From assembly GCA_948567375.1 (NCBI GenBank), contig OX419760.1, positions 41,788,001-41,852,000 of the forward strand: 64,000 nucleotides of DNA. The letters are read 5' to 3'. Positions within the stretch are counted from its first letter, which is position 1. The number at the start of each line of letters is the position of its first letter. The notes beneath the pieces were generated by a model. That model was not told the origin of the DNA. It ran no database searches and saw nothing but the letters and a program-made list of their open reading frames with translations. The DNA comes from Lunularia cruciata. Lineage: Eukaryota; Streptophyta; Marchantiopsida; Lunulariales; Lunulariaceae. Positions 51,133-63,374 of this stretch are shown here, one piece after another. Position numbers and translations under genes: made by a program.

Positions 51133-52574
51133 CTATTCAATATGAGAGGTGCTAATAATCCGCCTTTGAGAACAACCAGAAGAATCCATTTGAGTCTGAT
51201 GGCTGAGCTTGCGAGTAGAGTGGCACCAGCGGTCATAACAGTTTTGAAGATTGGGCCAATCGGAGGACGATAAAGCATATTCCTGAAGCCAGATAGCCAG
51301 AAGCACCTCCTGGTCGGATTCAGCAAGCCTTCTTATAGCCTTTTCGAGCATTCTCTCCACCTCCGCTTTCTCAGAGGTTGTGAAGATCACACCATCTCCA
51401 CCGTGTGTAGCGGTGCAAAACAGAGGTATCCACAACAACAGCAATTTGAACTTCACTTCTCTAGCAACTTCAATATTTCCGGAAACAACCTCTTCACCAA
51501 GAAGAGCAGAGAGCCGAACAAGAGATCGTTGAACCCGAGGAGATGCAGAGAGAGCCAAAGAAGCCAGAGAACTGGAGTAGCTCCATTGGATGATTCCTTC
51601 TTCAAGAGCAGAGCACTCAGCCATTTTCTCTGCCAGCCAGAGCAGCTCCTGTCCCAGCTTCTCTGCTATTTCTACGTTTTCTGCACTATGCCTGTTGGAC
51701 GGGTAAGCCTGCAAGGACTGCACGACAGGATTGCAAAAGTATCCAATTTTAGATCTCAAGAGAGAAAAAGGAGGCGGGAGTGGCACAGCCATCCCTGCAG
51801 TGGGAAGCATCCGCATCATTTTCAACGGCAAGCTCCAAACACTCCCTTGAATATGATGATGCTGAAGGCCTTCTAGGGATTCGTTGAGAAGAGTCAAAGT
51901 CCTTTTAAAACCGGCAGAAAGAGCAGCTCTGTTCACTGTCTCGTACCCACGTCCATGAGTAGAGTTCTCAGATATTATTTTCTCTGCCAGAGATCTAGCG
52001 AATGCATATTTCCTTGAACTTGCAGGAAGATCATTTATCAAGGCTAAAATCTGTGACAGAGAACGCCCAATTGCACCGTTTGACATAGTTCCAACTTGAT
52101 GATGATGGTCCGGGTCGTTGGCCACAGGAGCTGCAGAAATATGAGAGAAGGATTCCAATGAGCTTGTGAGTCTGAACAACCCGACTCTCTGCGGCAAAAA
52201 TTGCAGCACAATTTTGGTAAACCAGGAAATAACGTACAAAATCGCCATGCTCAAGCTCCGCATATGTTGCACAATATCCCAATTCTCCGAAAAGATATTC
52301 AGCTTCTCAAAATCTATCTCCATCTTGTCTGACTCTGGTCGGCCGGAAGGATATAACTCTGTCGCCACACCCATCATCCTCCACACGAACTCTGCAAATT
52401 CCAATCGTCTTCAGTTTCCTCTCCACTTTCAACTATCGTTTCCAAAACCACTGTGAGGAATGAAAATTCAAGTCTGCTCTGTTGTCTCTCCAGTCCAGTC
52501 TCCAGAAGCTGCAGAAAACTCGTGAGACTGAAATAGCTCCTAGTTTCCTTCTCAATGTCTCCAATTTTCAGCAC
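51133..52574 (-). CDS. Plant-type gene of unknown function, apparent frameshift
   Basis: Main frame 52393-51133 encodes about 420 residues: 'RMMGVATELYPSGRPES' near the start, a Leu-rich middle ('SLSQILALINDLPASSRKYA', 'GRGYETVNRAALSAGF', 'LALSASPRVQRSLVRLSAL') and a C-terminus 'EVLLAIWLQEYALSSSDWPN' plus 'DRWC'. The 60 residues before it (52574-52392, 'SFLQLLETGLERQQSRLEF', 'FLTVVLETIVES', 'DDWNLQ') are in another frame and look continuous in sense: one missing base near 52391 (CAGAGTTC for a Gln-Glu-Phe reading) would join them. There is no ATG in the upstream part, so an upstream exon is likely. The C-terminal 'WL..F....CPN.Q....W' pattern recalls plant BTB/POZ-family proteins of the At1g63850 type, but I see no BTB domain. 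Function not assigned. Confidence 0.6.
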
Positions 52575-53819
52575 CTCTCCCGATCACCACCGTCATTCTT
52601 TACCCACCTTAAGCTGCGGCGCCGAACCTCCTACTCCAGCACCCCTATGCTAATATCCCTTTCTCCAGATTCTAAGTCCTCACATCTGCTCTCACAAATC
52701 AACTCGTCTCAGAATCCCTTTCTGTTGACGACACCGACCAGTGGTGGTGGTGGTGGTGGAGTTAAGAGGTCGGAAGTAAGTAGAACGGCATCACGTAAGA
52801 ATCTAAACTGCAGATGCCTCCAAAATGGAAGTTGCAGGATCGAGTCAGCATGAGGGACATAAATCTGTCCGCCCATTTTGAATCGCTTAGAAGCTCGTCG
52901 TACTACTCTTCTGAAACGTCCTTTCTCGACCGTCGAGAAAAATAACTGAGCGGTGCTGGTCTTTCTGTCATCTGGCAACTTGACATTGTCTTCCTATTAA
53001 CGTGCCAGTCGTTCTGTGTGTCACCCGGATAGTACAAGAGATGGGTTGCTCTTTCCAGATTCCAGAATAGCAGAAGTACAAAGTGGATGAGTGTCAACCC
53101 CAAGTTTTCAGGGGCAGATCATATTTATGCATTAGACCTCTGGCGGCAACTTGGGACTCTTAAATCTCTTGGCGCTTTTTCTTCCGAGTGCTCATAAAAT
53201 TAGGCAATGGGGTCGAGCAGGCTGTGCTTGGCTTATGATGTGGGGTTCCGCTTGTGAGGCTTTTTGGATCTTACTCACCGTCTCTTGTGAAACAATCTCC
53301 CAGGAATTCATACTGGTGGGAGAGGGAGCAGATTCATTATCGGTTGTTAGCAGGTTGGGAGCTTGGTGGGAAGGAAACTCTTACACAATCTTACCGCTTT
53401 TGCGCCTCCATGGATTTGGTTACCTGGCTCTGCAGAACTCCCTTAGCTACCTACACTAGCGCATTTGTAGAACGAACGTTTTGTTTAGCACCCAGAGTTC
53501 TATGTACGTACAGATCGGCTTAGAATTTGTTATTGGTTACCGGAGCTCCTGCATTTGCAGGTGACCTAGGTGGAATAGGGTCCAGGAAATTTCCTCATAA
53601 TGGATCGTTGAGCCCAAGCTTACAGTATGAGATGAGATTGAGCAGAGATTGATCCGATTTCGAGACTGGTAGCAGATTGCTTCTCTTTCCGATTAACTTA
53701 CAGTATTACTTCTTGATCCAGGCAAATTTTGACCAGTTCCCATAAACGGAACCAATCCTCAAGTGAGCAGGCCGGAAACCATTTCTCAGGAAAGAAAGTT
53801 TGAAAGTAGCAGACTTGCA
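52575..53819. other. Upstream region of the 51.1 kb gene, no certain gene
   Basis: A first exon may lie here on the minus strand. The open frame 52978-52709 (89 codons, basic) is the best candidate but has no recognised domain, and a splice donor is not obvious. A (GGT)n/(ACC)n run at 52742-52760 encodes a Pro or Gly run. 53100-53819 shows nothing recognisable. Confidence 0.35.
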
Positions 53820-54090
53820 TTACTTACTCCAAATTTTTAACAACATGTCAAAACTCGCTGTTCCTAGATTAAGTCCTCTGCGTGCTGCTGCAAACATCGG
53901 TGTACGATACAGACCTTTCGAAAGGAAGCGGCACAAATGGGTGGGAAGAAAACCATCACAATCATGAACAATTTCTGCACGTGAATCCGTAATCAATCCA
54001 TCCCAGATCTCGTTCGGCAAAGACTTCATCTGTTTCTCACCGATACGCTTCCTAATCCTCTGCCAGCTTGGAAAACGAAGTCAACCAAGG
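53820..54090 (-). pseudogene. Possible gene fragment, unknown
   Basis: About 89 codons open on the minus strand, with coding-like composition ('IRKRIGEKQMKSLPNEIWD', 'DCDGFLPTHLCRFLSKG', 'GTASFDMLLKIW'). 'LPNEIWD' resembles an F-box start but the rest does not. No family assigned. It is preceded by a stop and could be a lone exon or a relic. Confidence 0.25.
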
Positions 54091-55074
54091 CTCAGACAAA
54101 GAAGGCCATCGCTTGCGGGAAAGAAATACCTATGAACTGGTCAAAGACCCGAGAACCTTGGCACTACTGATAAAGATAGCGTGCTCGTGTGTAGAACTAC
54201 TACGGTACTCCATGTCGAGAGGCTAAATATTTGATAACCCCCGCCGAATTACCTGCAGCAAAAAAGGTCAGAAAAAGACTTCCTGTTCCAACAAAACCAG
54301 CACCGATGCTTGTACAAGCTGATTGTCACACCAGTGCATATGGTTCAGCTAGGGCTGGTGTAACCGGTGTAAATAATTCCGTTTTCCCTACAAAACCAAA
54401 CTGAATTTCTCCCCTTCCAGTCTCAAGCTAAGAGCAACAGAGAGCAACTGCCAGTGACAGATGACCGAGAAAACTTGAAAAACTTTAGCAAGCTTGAAGT
54501 GTTTACCGGTTATTCCGAAGTTCAAGTCAGAAATATAATCTTCCTCTATTTCTAAGCTACCACACTAAAATCGCACCCAAACCCCATCAACCCTCTTACG
54601 AAAATTCAACTATCAACTACGCATATAAATCTTGCATATGACTGAGATCTCTACAATCCTTCAAATGAAATATCCCTAGCTCTCTTGACAGATCTCATCT
54701 ATCTCGAACCCACCACAGAAACCAAGAAACAGCGCGTTAAACAGAGGTCGACTTCAAGGCGGAACCCGCACAAGTACTCTTCAAATCCCGAGGCCCTCAG
54801 ACCCATCCAACCACGTAAGGGATGAGTAAGCTCAACTTTCCACGGCACACCTCAATTTAGACTACAACTTCAACACACTTGTTTCCCAGATCCGATAGAA
54901 TCCTCAGAAGCATCCATCACAAACTAAGATCACTCAGCTTTTCTCTGCAGTCTTATTCAGACTACCTCCTCAACTGACGTCTCAGGAGAAAAAAGGCGAC
55001 CGCGTAGGAAAAATGAAGGATGGGAAGACCCCCATCAAGCCGTACAAGGGAGAGACCAAAAAGGTAACATGGGG
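54091..55074. other. No recognisable gene
   Basis: Nothing coding is seen. 54500-55000 could include the 3' tail of the non-LTR element on the minus strand, but no poly(A) or terminal repeat is visible. Confidence 0.45.
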
Positions 55075-56172
55075 CTAAGCCCCAATAGAGTCTGTATGAG
55101 AAATCTGCCCTACCGCACCTAAGATATCCGAGCTATGCAAGTCGTACGGTCTACACACAACTGGAGCATCCGAAGAAACATCACCTAATGTGATTGCTCT
55201 CCTATGGATTGCACCAGCCACTGCCCTCTGTAGAGCAATGGATACACGCTGTCTAAAGTAAGCTACAAAGTATGAGAGTGAGAGTGGTACCCCCTGCCGC
55301 CTAACATGATAAGCCCTCGCGCACTCCCTGACAAATGTGTCAAATGCCGTGTCCATCGCTCCATATAACTCCAAGGCTAGAGGAACAAAGAGGTGACCTC
55401 GCTGCATGCCCCTGTACTTGGAGACCTTGCGACCTGCTGCTGCACTCGCCGCCCATCCAGGGGGATGGGTAATCACTCCCTCCGAAACTGTATCTCGCGT
55501 AGGGTCCGTCACCACGACATCCGCTACTGTCACCTGATCATCTCGGACCAAGTATAAGTCTGCCCTGACACGTGTCGTCTGCAACGCATACGAACGCTCC
55601 CTCCAAGCCAAGTATCCACTCTCTCGTGCCATAGCAAACACTATGTCTCTAATGGCATCATGGGTAGCTATCCTCTGTCCTCCAAAAGGACACCGTGTCA
55701 TGTGGACCGCCGCTGCATCTAGTGTAGAACCACACTCACAAGTGAGTAGTGAAGATGCAGATGGGTGGACCAAACCTAGGCAAAACCTCATCGCTGTAGA
55801 GAAAGTAGCCGGTGCGAGTCGGAAAGCCCTAATGCATGGTCGAGCTAGGATCCACGAGCCTGCACCCTTGCCGGAGCAAGAGCGTAGACGTGCTCTAGTA
55901 GCCTGAGGAATGGACGAGTCAACTAAGAGAGAATGTAGCATATGCTCACACTGTCGCTCCATCAAGGAAGACTGTAGACCTCTAGTCCAATCTGACGATA
56001 GTGAAGCAAACGGTGGAAAACCCTCTCGTGCTCGTGAAGATAGACTATCGCTCGTCTGCCGCAATAACACCTGGAGAGAAAAGGATCCTCCCTCCACCTC
56101 TGTCACATAAGTCACTGACGTCTCAGGTGGAATTGCATGTGGGTTCCCGGCACACAACGACTTCCAAGTCAT
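55075..56172 (-). pseudogene. Non-LTR retrotransposon C-terminus: zinc finger and restriction-like endonuclease
   Basis: 365 codons open. A CCHC zinc motif is C145-X1-C147-X9-H157-X3-C161 ('CECG' to 'HMTRC'). It is followed by a PD-(D/E)XK-type endonuclease core: E192 in 'WRERSY', D205 in 'RADLYLV', D218 in 'VADVVV' (12 residues between the two Asp) and Lys at 249 and 252 ('GRKVSKYRG'). The end 'YFRQRVSIALQRAVAGAI' is typical of the tails of such RT proteins. R2-like and other early non-LTR elements carry this zinc-endonuclease module after RT. No RT is found upstream, so the copy is 5'-truncated, as non-LTR insertions often are. Confidence 0.7.
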
Positions 56173-58500
56173 CTATCGATCGAGTTGCTTACTTCATTAC
56201 AAAAGTCTGTGGGTCAAACTGTTGTACGAAATTGAGAACTTGTGCACTACTTTCTTTGGGTACAGTTGGAACACATTGTGGTTAACTTGACAAATGGTTG
56301 TTGGCATGTTCTTGATGTCATTGACATTTCTGAGGAGATGTGAAAAGGTAACCACTAGACCACTAGTGAAGTGAGTTGTGAGGTGGCTATGGTGAGCTAC
56401 TGGCACTGTTTTACTAGAATATAAAATTCTTTTTTCTTTTCTAGAAATACCAATGCTGAGTGTTTTAAAGTTAATGGGAAATGATAATATTAAGTTTGTA
56501 AAAAAAACATGATTTTAGAATTTTTTATAAATGATATAATTAAATTATGGAATATGCTTCATGTACCTACTGTAAGCACCGATTGGTCCATTTATCAGTA
56601 AATTTAGTATCTGAACTATTAGTATTACTCCATATATTTTGATAAGAAATGAGGAACCTCCCTATACCTGCTAGGTACAGTAATAGTTTGTGGCATAAGA
56701 CACGTCCAAAACAGGAAGTGAGCATGGAATAATTTTAAGAAGATCAACCTGGCAATAATCAATAATGGGTATCCTTTTGTTTCGTTAATTCGTTTAATGT
56801 ATCTATATTTAGTTTTCTATCTTAAAACTCTGTCTGGACCAAATCAGGAGTGAGTTGTTCAATTTAATGGGTTCTCAGCTTAAGGTTTAATTGGAATTTT
56901 CATTTCAAGAATTTATGCATGCTTATCGTTCATTACGAATCATTAGTATGAGTAATATACTGCGTCTATAAGCATGTTATTCATTGGATGTTTATTTTGG
57001 GTTTCATCAGTTGGTTATCATCTGCCGAATGAGAAAGTTACGTTATGATGCACAACAAACAACAAAGATATATGTTTTCCTTTTTAATTTTATCGTTGCT
57101 TATGTACTTAAGTTACAAATACCTTATAAAGTAAATATCTTTAGAAACATTTTATAAGAACAATGTTCAAACTCCCAAAACTCCCAATACCCAGTTTGCA
57201 AATAATTTTAAAGATGTTATTTGCGATATGGTATCTTGTATCTTTTAATGTTACTTATTAATTTCTGATTCTAGTATAGATAGTCTTACTCTATAAGCCC
57301 TAAATATCCCATTGCAGTCTTTACATGGAATTTTCCCACTCAGATACTGGATCGAGATTCAAATAATCTTTTCTACCTTTAATAAGCATATAACTTCTTT
57401 GATATGTATCCTTTATTAGTAATCTTTGTAAGCAGCCGTTTCCATCTATCTCAGCATCTACCGTTAGTGTTGGGTATTGTATTGTTCATAGGTTTCCAAA
57501 TGTAAGACGTTGGATTGAAAAAAAATGTAAAAATGAAACGATATCTATAATTAAGTTGATCCTATATTGTATTTTTAGTAAGAGAGACAGAAATACTGTT
57601 ATTTATCACTATATGATAATGATCGTGGGAGGTGGATTACTACTTTAAGGGAAAGGAGTAGTATTGGAGAGATAATCGCGATGAGGAGTAATGAGCGGAT
57701 TCGCTAACGATTTTATTTGATTTTTATTTACATAAGGTAATATTACTATAAAATTGTAAAGTAAACTTTTAAATAATACATGTGTTTTAATTATAAATTT
57801 ATTACCACGAGAACATCTAAATTTTATTTACATTTTATTCTAGCCAGCTTCACTGAAGAATAATAATATAGTCTGATACTACTTCAATTATAGGTGACCT
57901 CGCTATTCACATTTTAAGTGTGAAGTCAGGAAAACGACTCCAAATTCAAAACAGAAATGTCTCATGATAAATATTTTGTTAGATCGTTAATTATCCTATA
58001 TTAGCGATTAAACATCCAAACCCAAAGAGGATGAGGTGAAAGGATTTTCCACAAAGGAGCTTAAAACTCTATTTGACTAGATTAGCTGAAACATCAACCC
58101 TGAAAAGGAGGAGGGAGCCATCAAGATCAGTCCTGTAACATTGGAACCTAATTTTATCGACTTCGAAATTCGACTCGGTCGTTGAATTAGTAACGACGTA
58201 TAAACACTGATAAAGATTTACTCTCGTTTACTAAATCGATGTAGTTCTATATGGCTTTTATAGAATATATGAAGTAAATAACTATCGATTACTTTCACAT
58301 TGACTCTAATCCTGATTATTATGATCCTTCTATGGATATTTATAAGTTTAGTTCACAATGATGATTGTATGATCTTCAAATTAAATTTCAGATGGAAAGG
58401 TCACATAATTATTTGTCCCGTCCCTATTCTGGTAATCTTTTTGACAGTATACTTCAAAAGAGAAGTACAAGTTTATAGGAGATGATATAGTTTTAAGTCG
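56173..58500. other. AT-rich spacer, no gene seen
   Basis: Low-complexity AT-rich sequence with many stops in all frames. No RNA gene, LTR or transposon end recognised. The compositional shift from the GC-richer segment at 55-56 kb is abrupt at about 56.4 kb. Confidence 0.55.
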
Positions 58501-59532
58501 GAGTAGGGACTACTTACCTTCGCAGATATCACGTTGCAAACACTAATAATCAAGGAAGTTGAGGTCAAGATAATAGCCCATTCTTTATTAAGGGCATTCG
58601 TTTAACAGCTTTTGTTCGTAAAATAGCCTCATAAAATGATAATAAGTTCTAAAATTCGCATGTGCCAATTTGCTTGGTGCACAATAGCGTTTGTAAGCAA
58701 AATAGCCTCTTAAAATGATAACACTCTCATAATATTCCCATAGGCCGATTTGCTTGGTGCACAATATTTTAACAGGCTCAGAAGCACTAAAATTTACTTT
58801 CCACTCGACCTCCAGTACACAATTCCGTACTCGATTATAATACTTTTGTTCGGGCCGCTTCGATATTTCTGTTGCAAATGCTAGATTGTAGATGACAAAT
58901 GTGAGAATGTGGCAGCAGGAGACTCAACATGAGAATACAAGACACTTGATCTTCTTCACATACTTTAGTATATTGCACAGCAAAGGTAGGAATTTACTTA
59001 TCACACATTCGAAATAGAACACGACACACATCCAAACGAGGGAACAATCGTAAATGTGCAGAGCATTGCTATTGTGGTGAGCCAACTGGCTGATACACAA
59101 ATTTAGTTGGAAACAAATTCAACTCAAGGGACGGGAGTGAAAAATACTGTTGCAAGGTTCAGATAGGACAGCAATTACAAGTTGAGAGGAATAAAGATTT
59201 AAGGTTCGACCTTGGGCTGAAAGATGCCGAAAATTGCAAATATATGCAATTATCTCAAGTGGATAAATCAGGTCTACACCCCAGGTATAATTCCCCAGAA
59301 ACAAGTAGATGAGAAACCAATCAATCAACAGAGACTACCCAGAGCATAGAAACCGAGTTTGAGAGATACATGTCGAGGTGTGTAATGTACAAAAGTGACG
59401 TATCTTCTGAGTCGAATGGATCAGGATTGGTAATTGAGGCTGAACTGAACGAATGTTGAAACTGCTCAACGGCCTTTCATAGGGGTCAGAAATCTCACTG
59501 ACACCACCAAATACCACCAGTATCAAATGTCA
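58501..59532. other. Spacer, no gene seen
   Basis: Two partial direct repeats occur at about 58607-58700 and 58680-58775 ('GTAAAATAGCCTCATAAAATG' like units, with 'CCAATTTGCTTGGTGCACAATA' after each). No coding region recognised. Confidence 0.45.
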
Positions 59533-59678
59533 TCACAAAGAATTCAGGGTCGATTTCCATGTTCCAATAATCTTCAAAAGGTACTGGCCTGTGGTTGCAT
59601 ACTCTTTGAACAAGTCAGCCGTGAGAGAAAGTTCTTTGACAATTTCTGATGCATCTGAAACAGGATAGCCCTGCACTG
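59533..59678 (-). CDS. Possible terminal exon of an unknown gene
   Basis: Minus-strand open segment preceded by a good acceptor (TCAGTGCAG at about 59679-59687). It encodes 'GYPVSDASEIVKELSLTAD' and 'LFKEYATTGQYLLK', then a stop at 59533. The codon use looks coding and no transposon similarity is seen. No partner exons are identified, and the gene lies just downstream of V-ATPase subunit C on the same strand. Confidence 0.25.
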
Positions 59679-59687
59679 ATCCACAGA

Positions 59688-60549
59688 ATTTACATTGATA
59701 GTTCCAGATTTTCTCGTTATGATAGTTTTCCACCTCACACGTTGATATTTCATGATTTGGCGTATGATCAAACTAAAAGTTGCGACCATGGGATTAAAAT
59801 CTGCTGCTTACCTGTCATATCTTTCCTTTCCAAATCAATAAACTGGAGTTTAGCTCTCAATACTCACAGGCCGTGGACGTTAACCTGTATCTGCATGCAG
59901 TTGAAATGCTTAATAGTTCTGGGTCTGAGTTATGTACATGTGTTATAGGATTTTTCCATGTAGAACCGTGGTATTTTGTTCACGGGCAAGAGCCAAGTAC
60001 ATCATGAATTATATAATATTATAATAATAACCTTTTTAAAACAGTTCCAAGAGATATACATTACTCGGGAACATACTAGAGGTTCTACCTTGACCTCCAA
60101 GGCAACTGCATATAACCGTGAAGTTGGAAGTGATATGCTCAGTCGATGTATGAATTTAGATCTCAACAAAAATCCCCAAGGGCGAAACAAACAGTATACA
60201 ACATAATAAGAGTTCAGCTCGATGTATCCCCACTATAAAGGTACAAGCTCGCATCCGTGTACTCGGAAGGCACAAACTACAGTCCAGTGATACTAACTGG
60301 TTATAGATGTGGAGCTCATGAATGAATAGGCTGAGAAATGAAATAAAAAGAGCGAAGACAGGAGGGAAAGATACCGCACCTCGACAAAGCAATTTCCGAT
60401 AAAATACAACTCCAGTTTACTAAAGGACAACAAGGTCCGTCTAGCCAGTTTGCTTCAATCTTAGACAAATGTACAACACTGGCCTTATTGTGGATCTGTT
60501 TGTAGAGATAATGGAATCAAGAAGACGATTTCTAAAAAGAACAACCCGC
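59688..60549 (-). other. V-ATPase C 3' untranslated region and spacer
   Basis: Sequence downstream of the V-ATPase subunit C stop at 60550. The 3' UTR must lie in the first few hundred bases, but no convincing poly(A) signal is identified. Nothing else is recognised. Confidence 0.4.
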
Positions 60550-63374
60550 CTATGCCGCTAGGTTGACAGTCAAGGATACATAAGGATAAATTTCTGTATC
60601 TCCACCAGTCAAACCTGCCATCCCTAGGGAATCATCATCTGCTTTCCAAAACGAGCTGTGGTGGCAATTCACAGTTACAAAAGATGAAGCTGTCAGTTCT
60701 CATACACAAGACTCTCAAACACATCTCAACACCGCAATATATACAGAAAGTCATTTAAAGAAAGCCATGCTTTGAATGACATCTAAAGAAAGCGCTTCAA
60801 ATCAAAAAATGACGAACTTTACGAAGCGGCAAGGAGTTTCATAAAGTTTTTTGCTTAACAGACGATATACCTGGTTTTTCCGCCTTTGTTAGAAAGATTG
60901 TCCAGAGCTACACGAACTTTCTTTTCGTTTTTAAGACTGGGAGCTAAAACCGCCGCCTGTTGTTCATGAACAGGATGTTTGCCATCAGTCACACAAACTG
61001 TTCAAACTTAACTTGATGTGCATATCGACTTCCTGTGGCATGGTAACTTACCAAGAAGGCGGGGGGAAGACCGTATCTCAAAATGCTCTCCGTGAAAATC
61101 CGAACAGCACAGATATGCATCCAAGCACTGAAGACCTGAATTGTGCACATCGTGTTCGTGAATATTTAACTCGAGCAGACAATTCAGGATTATCCAATCT
61201 CAGAATTGCAAACTGGAGACACTTTAACAACGGCTTGAGTAACCTCGTCCAGAATAACCGATTTGGGAAAGCTTGCCTTGACTCATCACATACACGTAGG
61301 GCCCACCCTTTAAAACGTACGGATGATAATATATGAGACTCAGCGGTATTAGGAAAGATTATGGTAAATTATCCGCGGTAGACAAGATCATACCTATCAT
61401 CTGTGCTTAGTTTCCAATTTCAAATGACAAAGATCCCTCGAAATTAAACCGTACCTCTCCATAGCTGGCATAGCACCATTGTTGCAAAGAACTCCTCAAC
61501 GCTTCTTGATCTTCTGTTAAACGTTTCAGCTCCTCATCCTTTTGTTGCTTGCTTTCTGGATCATACTCGACGTCACGCACCTGACCAGATTGAGAAGTTC
61601 ATCAGCCGAGAAAGTACTTCGTATTTACATCGGTCTCCAACCGCGGGTACGAATACATGGTGGAAGTACTGAAGAGTGCATCTGCAAGCATAACCCTAAA
61701 CTCAAATTACCTGATATCCTCTCTCACGGGCTGAAGTTTTAAAGGTATCGGCAACCTTTCTGAATAGAACCACAGTGTAAAGAGCGTATTCATTGTCTTC
61801 ATGAAGTTTCTTGGAAGACCGTGGAACCTATAGTAAACAATAGCTCGAACTTTAGGATTATTTCTCTCATTTAGCATATTCCTTGAACGTGGTGCGTGAA
61901 CTTGGAATAAGAAGACGAAGTCCTGTCAATCCTCATGTTGTTATTAAGATCAAAACTGGGCCTCACACTGAAAGCCGAAGCAGATGCTTACCACAAAGGT
62001 TTCAAGTGATTCGTAAGAAGACAGCCATTCCTTTTGGGAATACTTGCCAACAACCACAAGAAGAGTGGTCAAATGGTCAGATTGAACAATGTCGTCGACG
62101 TGTAAAAGATTTGAGAGGTCCCGCACTGCCATGCTGTCAAACAACAGACACATTAGCAACTGTCATTCCAACGAAGCATGAACTAGAATTCCAACATCTA
62201 TCGGACCAGGATTTCAGTACAGTAACATATGCTTTGTCTTGAGGACCACAAGCAGAATTTGGTAAGCTTTATCAGCAAAAGACCTCACCTGCCAGTTTGC
62301 TTCCGGTTGATGGCGGACAGCTGACTCTTCACATTATTGTACTCTGCCACCCTGACCTGCGCTCATTATCCATAACCCAAATCAGCTACTTAATAACGAC
62401 TGCATATGGTCGTGGGCAACAGCAACTGGAAATGGAGTTGCCGTCATGCTAACCTTGAGGTCGTCTTCCAGCTTGACAACAGTTTCATGAATGGTATCCA
62501 CGGTTTCTCGAAGTGGGGACATCACTGGGTACTTGGCTTCATCCCAGTGGAACCTGTAATCACGTGCAGTAGAAGGTTAAATTAGGTTCCAGAAAGTATA
62601 ACACAGTGCAGGTGCGGTAGATGAACTTAAGATCAAGATCTTCATACCTGGTAATATACGAATCAATTGGTACTCCATCCACAGTCAGTGCAGTATTCTC
62701 ATGTCCTGTTGCACGCTCCAACTCTTCAATCTGCCGCCGAATTTTGTGCGTGACTCCTTCGACAACAGAATTGGCCTGCAGAGTTCGCAGATCAAATCAA
62801 AAATCTACATCCTTTGTCCTGAGTGGAATAAAAGGGCAAGTAATTCAACGGTTTCAAGCCGAACAAGGACTCACAAATGACTCACCTTTGCCAAATCATC
62901 GCTGAGAGTAAGAAGCGAATCCAAAGTTCCAATCCTCAGTTCCGGAATGTGAAACTGCACGACAGTAGCAAATTGTAAGATGCGGGTCAAGGGTATCTAG
63001 TTTCCTAAAACGCTAGATTCAGAGATTCCGCACAGTGCATATGTGCCTTCCAACAGACGCAACGACACATACAGACTACACCTGAGACCGAGATCAAACG
63101 CCACCACGCCAAGGAGTCATGGCCTGGGAGCATCATCTTCTCCCAGATTGCAACACACCAGATCAGGTCACGACAGAATGCATCCATCCGATCAAAGACG
63201 TCCGAACCCCCGGGCAAAACTCCAAATGTCAAAAGAAGCTTCACAACAATGAAAGCTTACCTTGTAAGTAGGAATATCGAATGCAACTTTAGATACACTA
63301 GACTGCAACAGAGACCACGTCGTAGCTACCGAATCCTGCAACGGAAGCGAAATCAGACAGTAGCGGGATGCCAT
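60550..63374 (-). CDS. VHA-C: V-type proton ATPase subunit C, 11 exons
   Basis: Exons on the minus strand: 63374-63261, 62954-62886, 62775-62648, 62553-62454, 62356-62289, 62133-61992, 61827-61711, 61580-61455, 61135-61052, 60956-60871, 60655-60550. All junctions are GT-AG and the frame closes exactly, giving 379 residues ending in TAG, close to Arabidopsis DET3 (375). Typical segments: N-terminal 'MASRYCLISLPLQDSVATTW', 'LRIGTLDSLLTLSDDL', 'FHWDEAKYP', 'MAVRDLSNLLHVDDIVQSDH', 'KYSQKEWLSSYE', 'LQQWCYASYGEVFSAWMHIC', 'RYGLPPAF' and C-terminal 'YPYVSLTVNLAA'. Subunit C bridges the peripheral stalks and the V1 head and controls V1-Vo assembly, powering acidification of vacuole and secretory compartments. 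No lesions; presumed functional. Confidence 0.97.

Noticed and set aside
51403-51876. 157-codon plus-strand ORF at 51403
   Set aside because: Antisense to the well supported minus-strand coding region; no similarity recognised.
53151-53523. Plus-strand ORFs at 53.15-53.52 kb
   Set aside because: Two overlapping frames of about 100 codons with no coding bias or domain; treated as chance.
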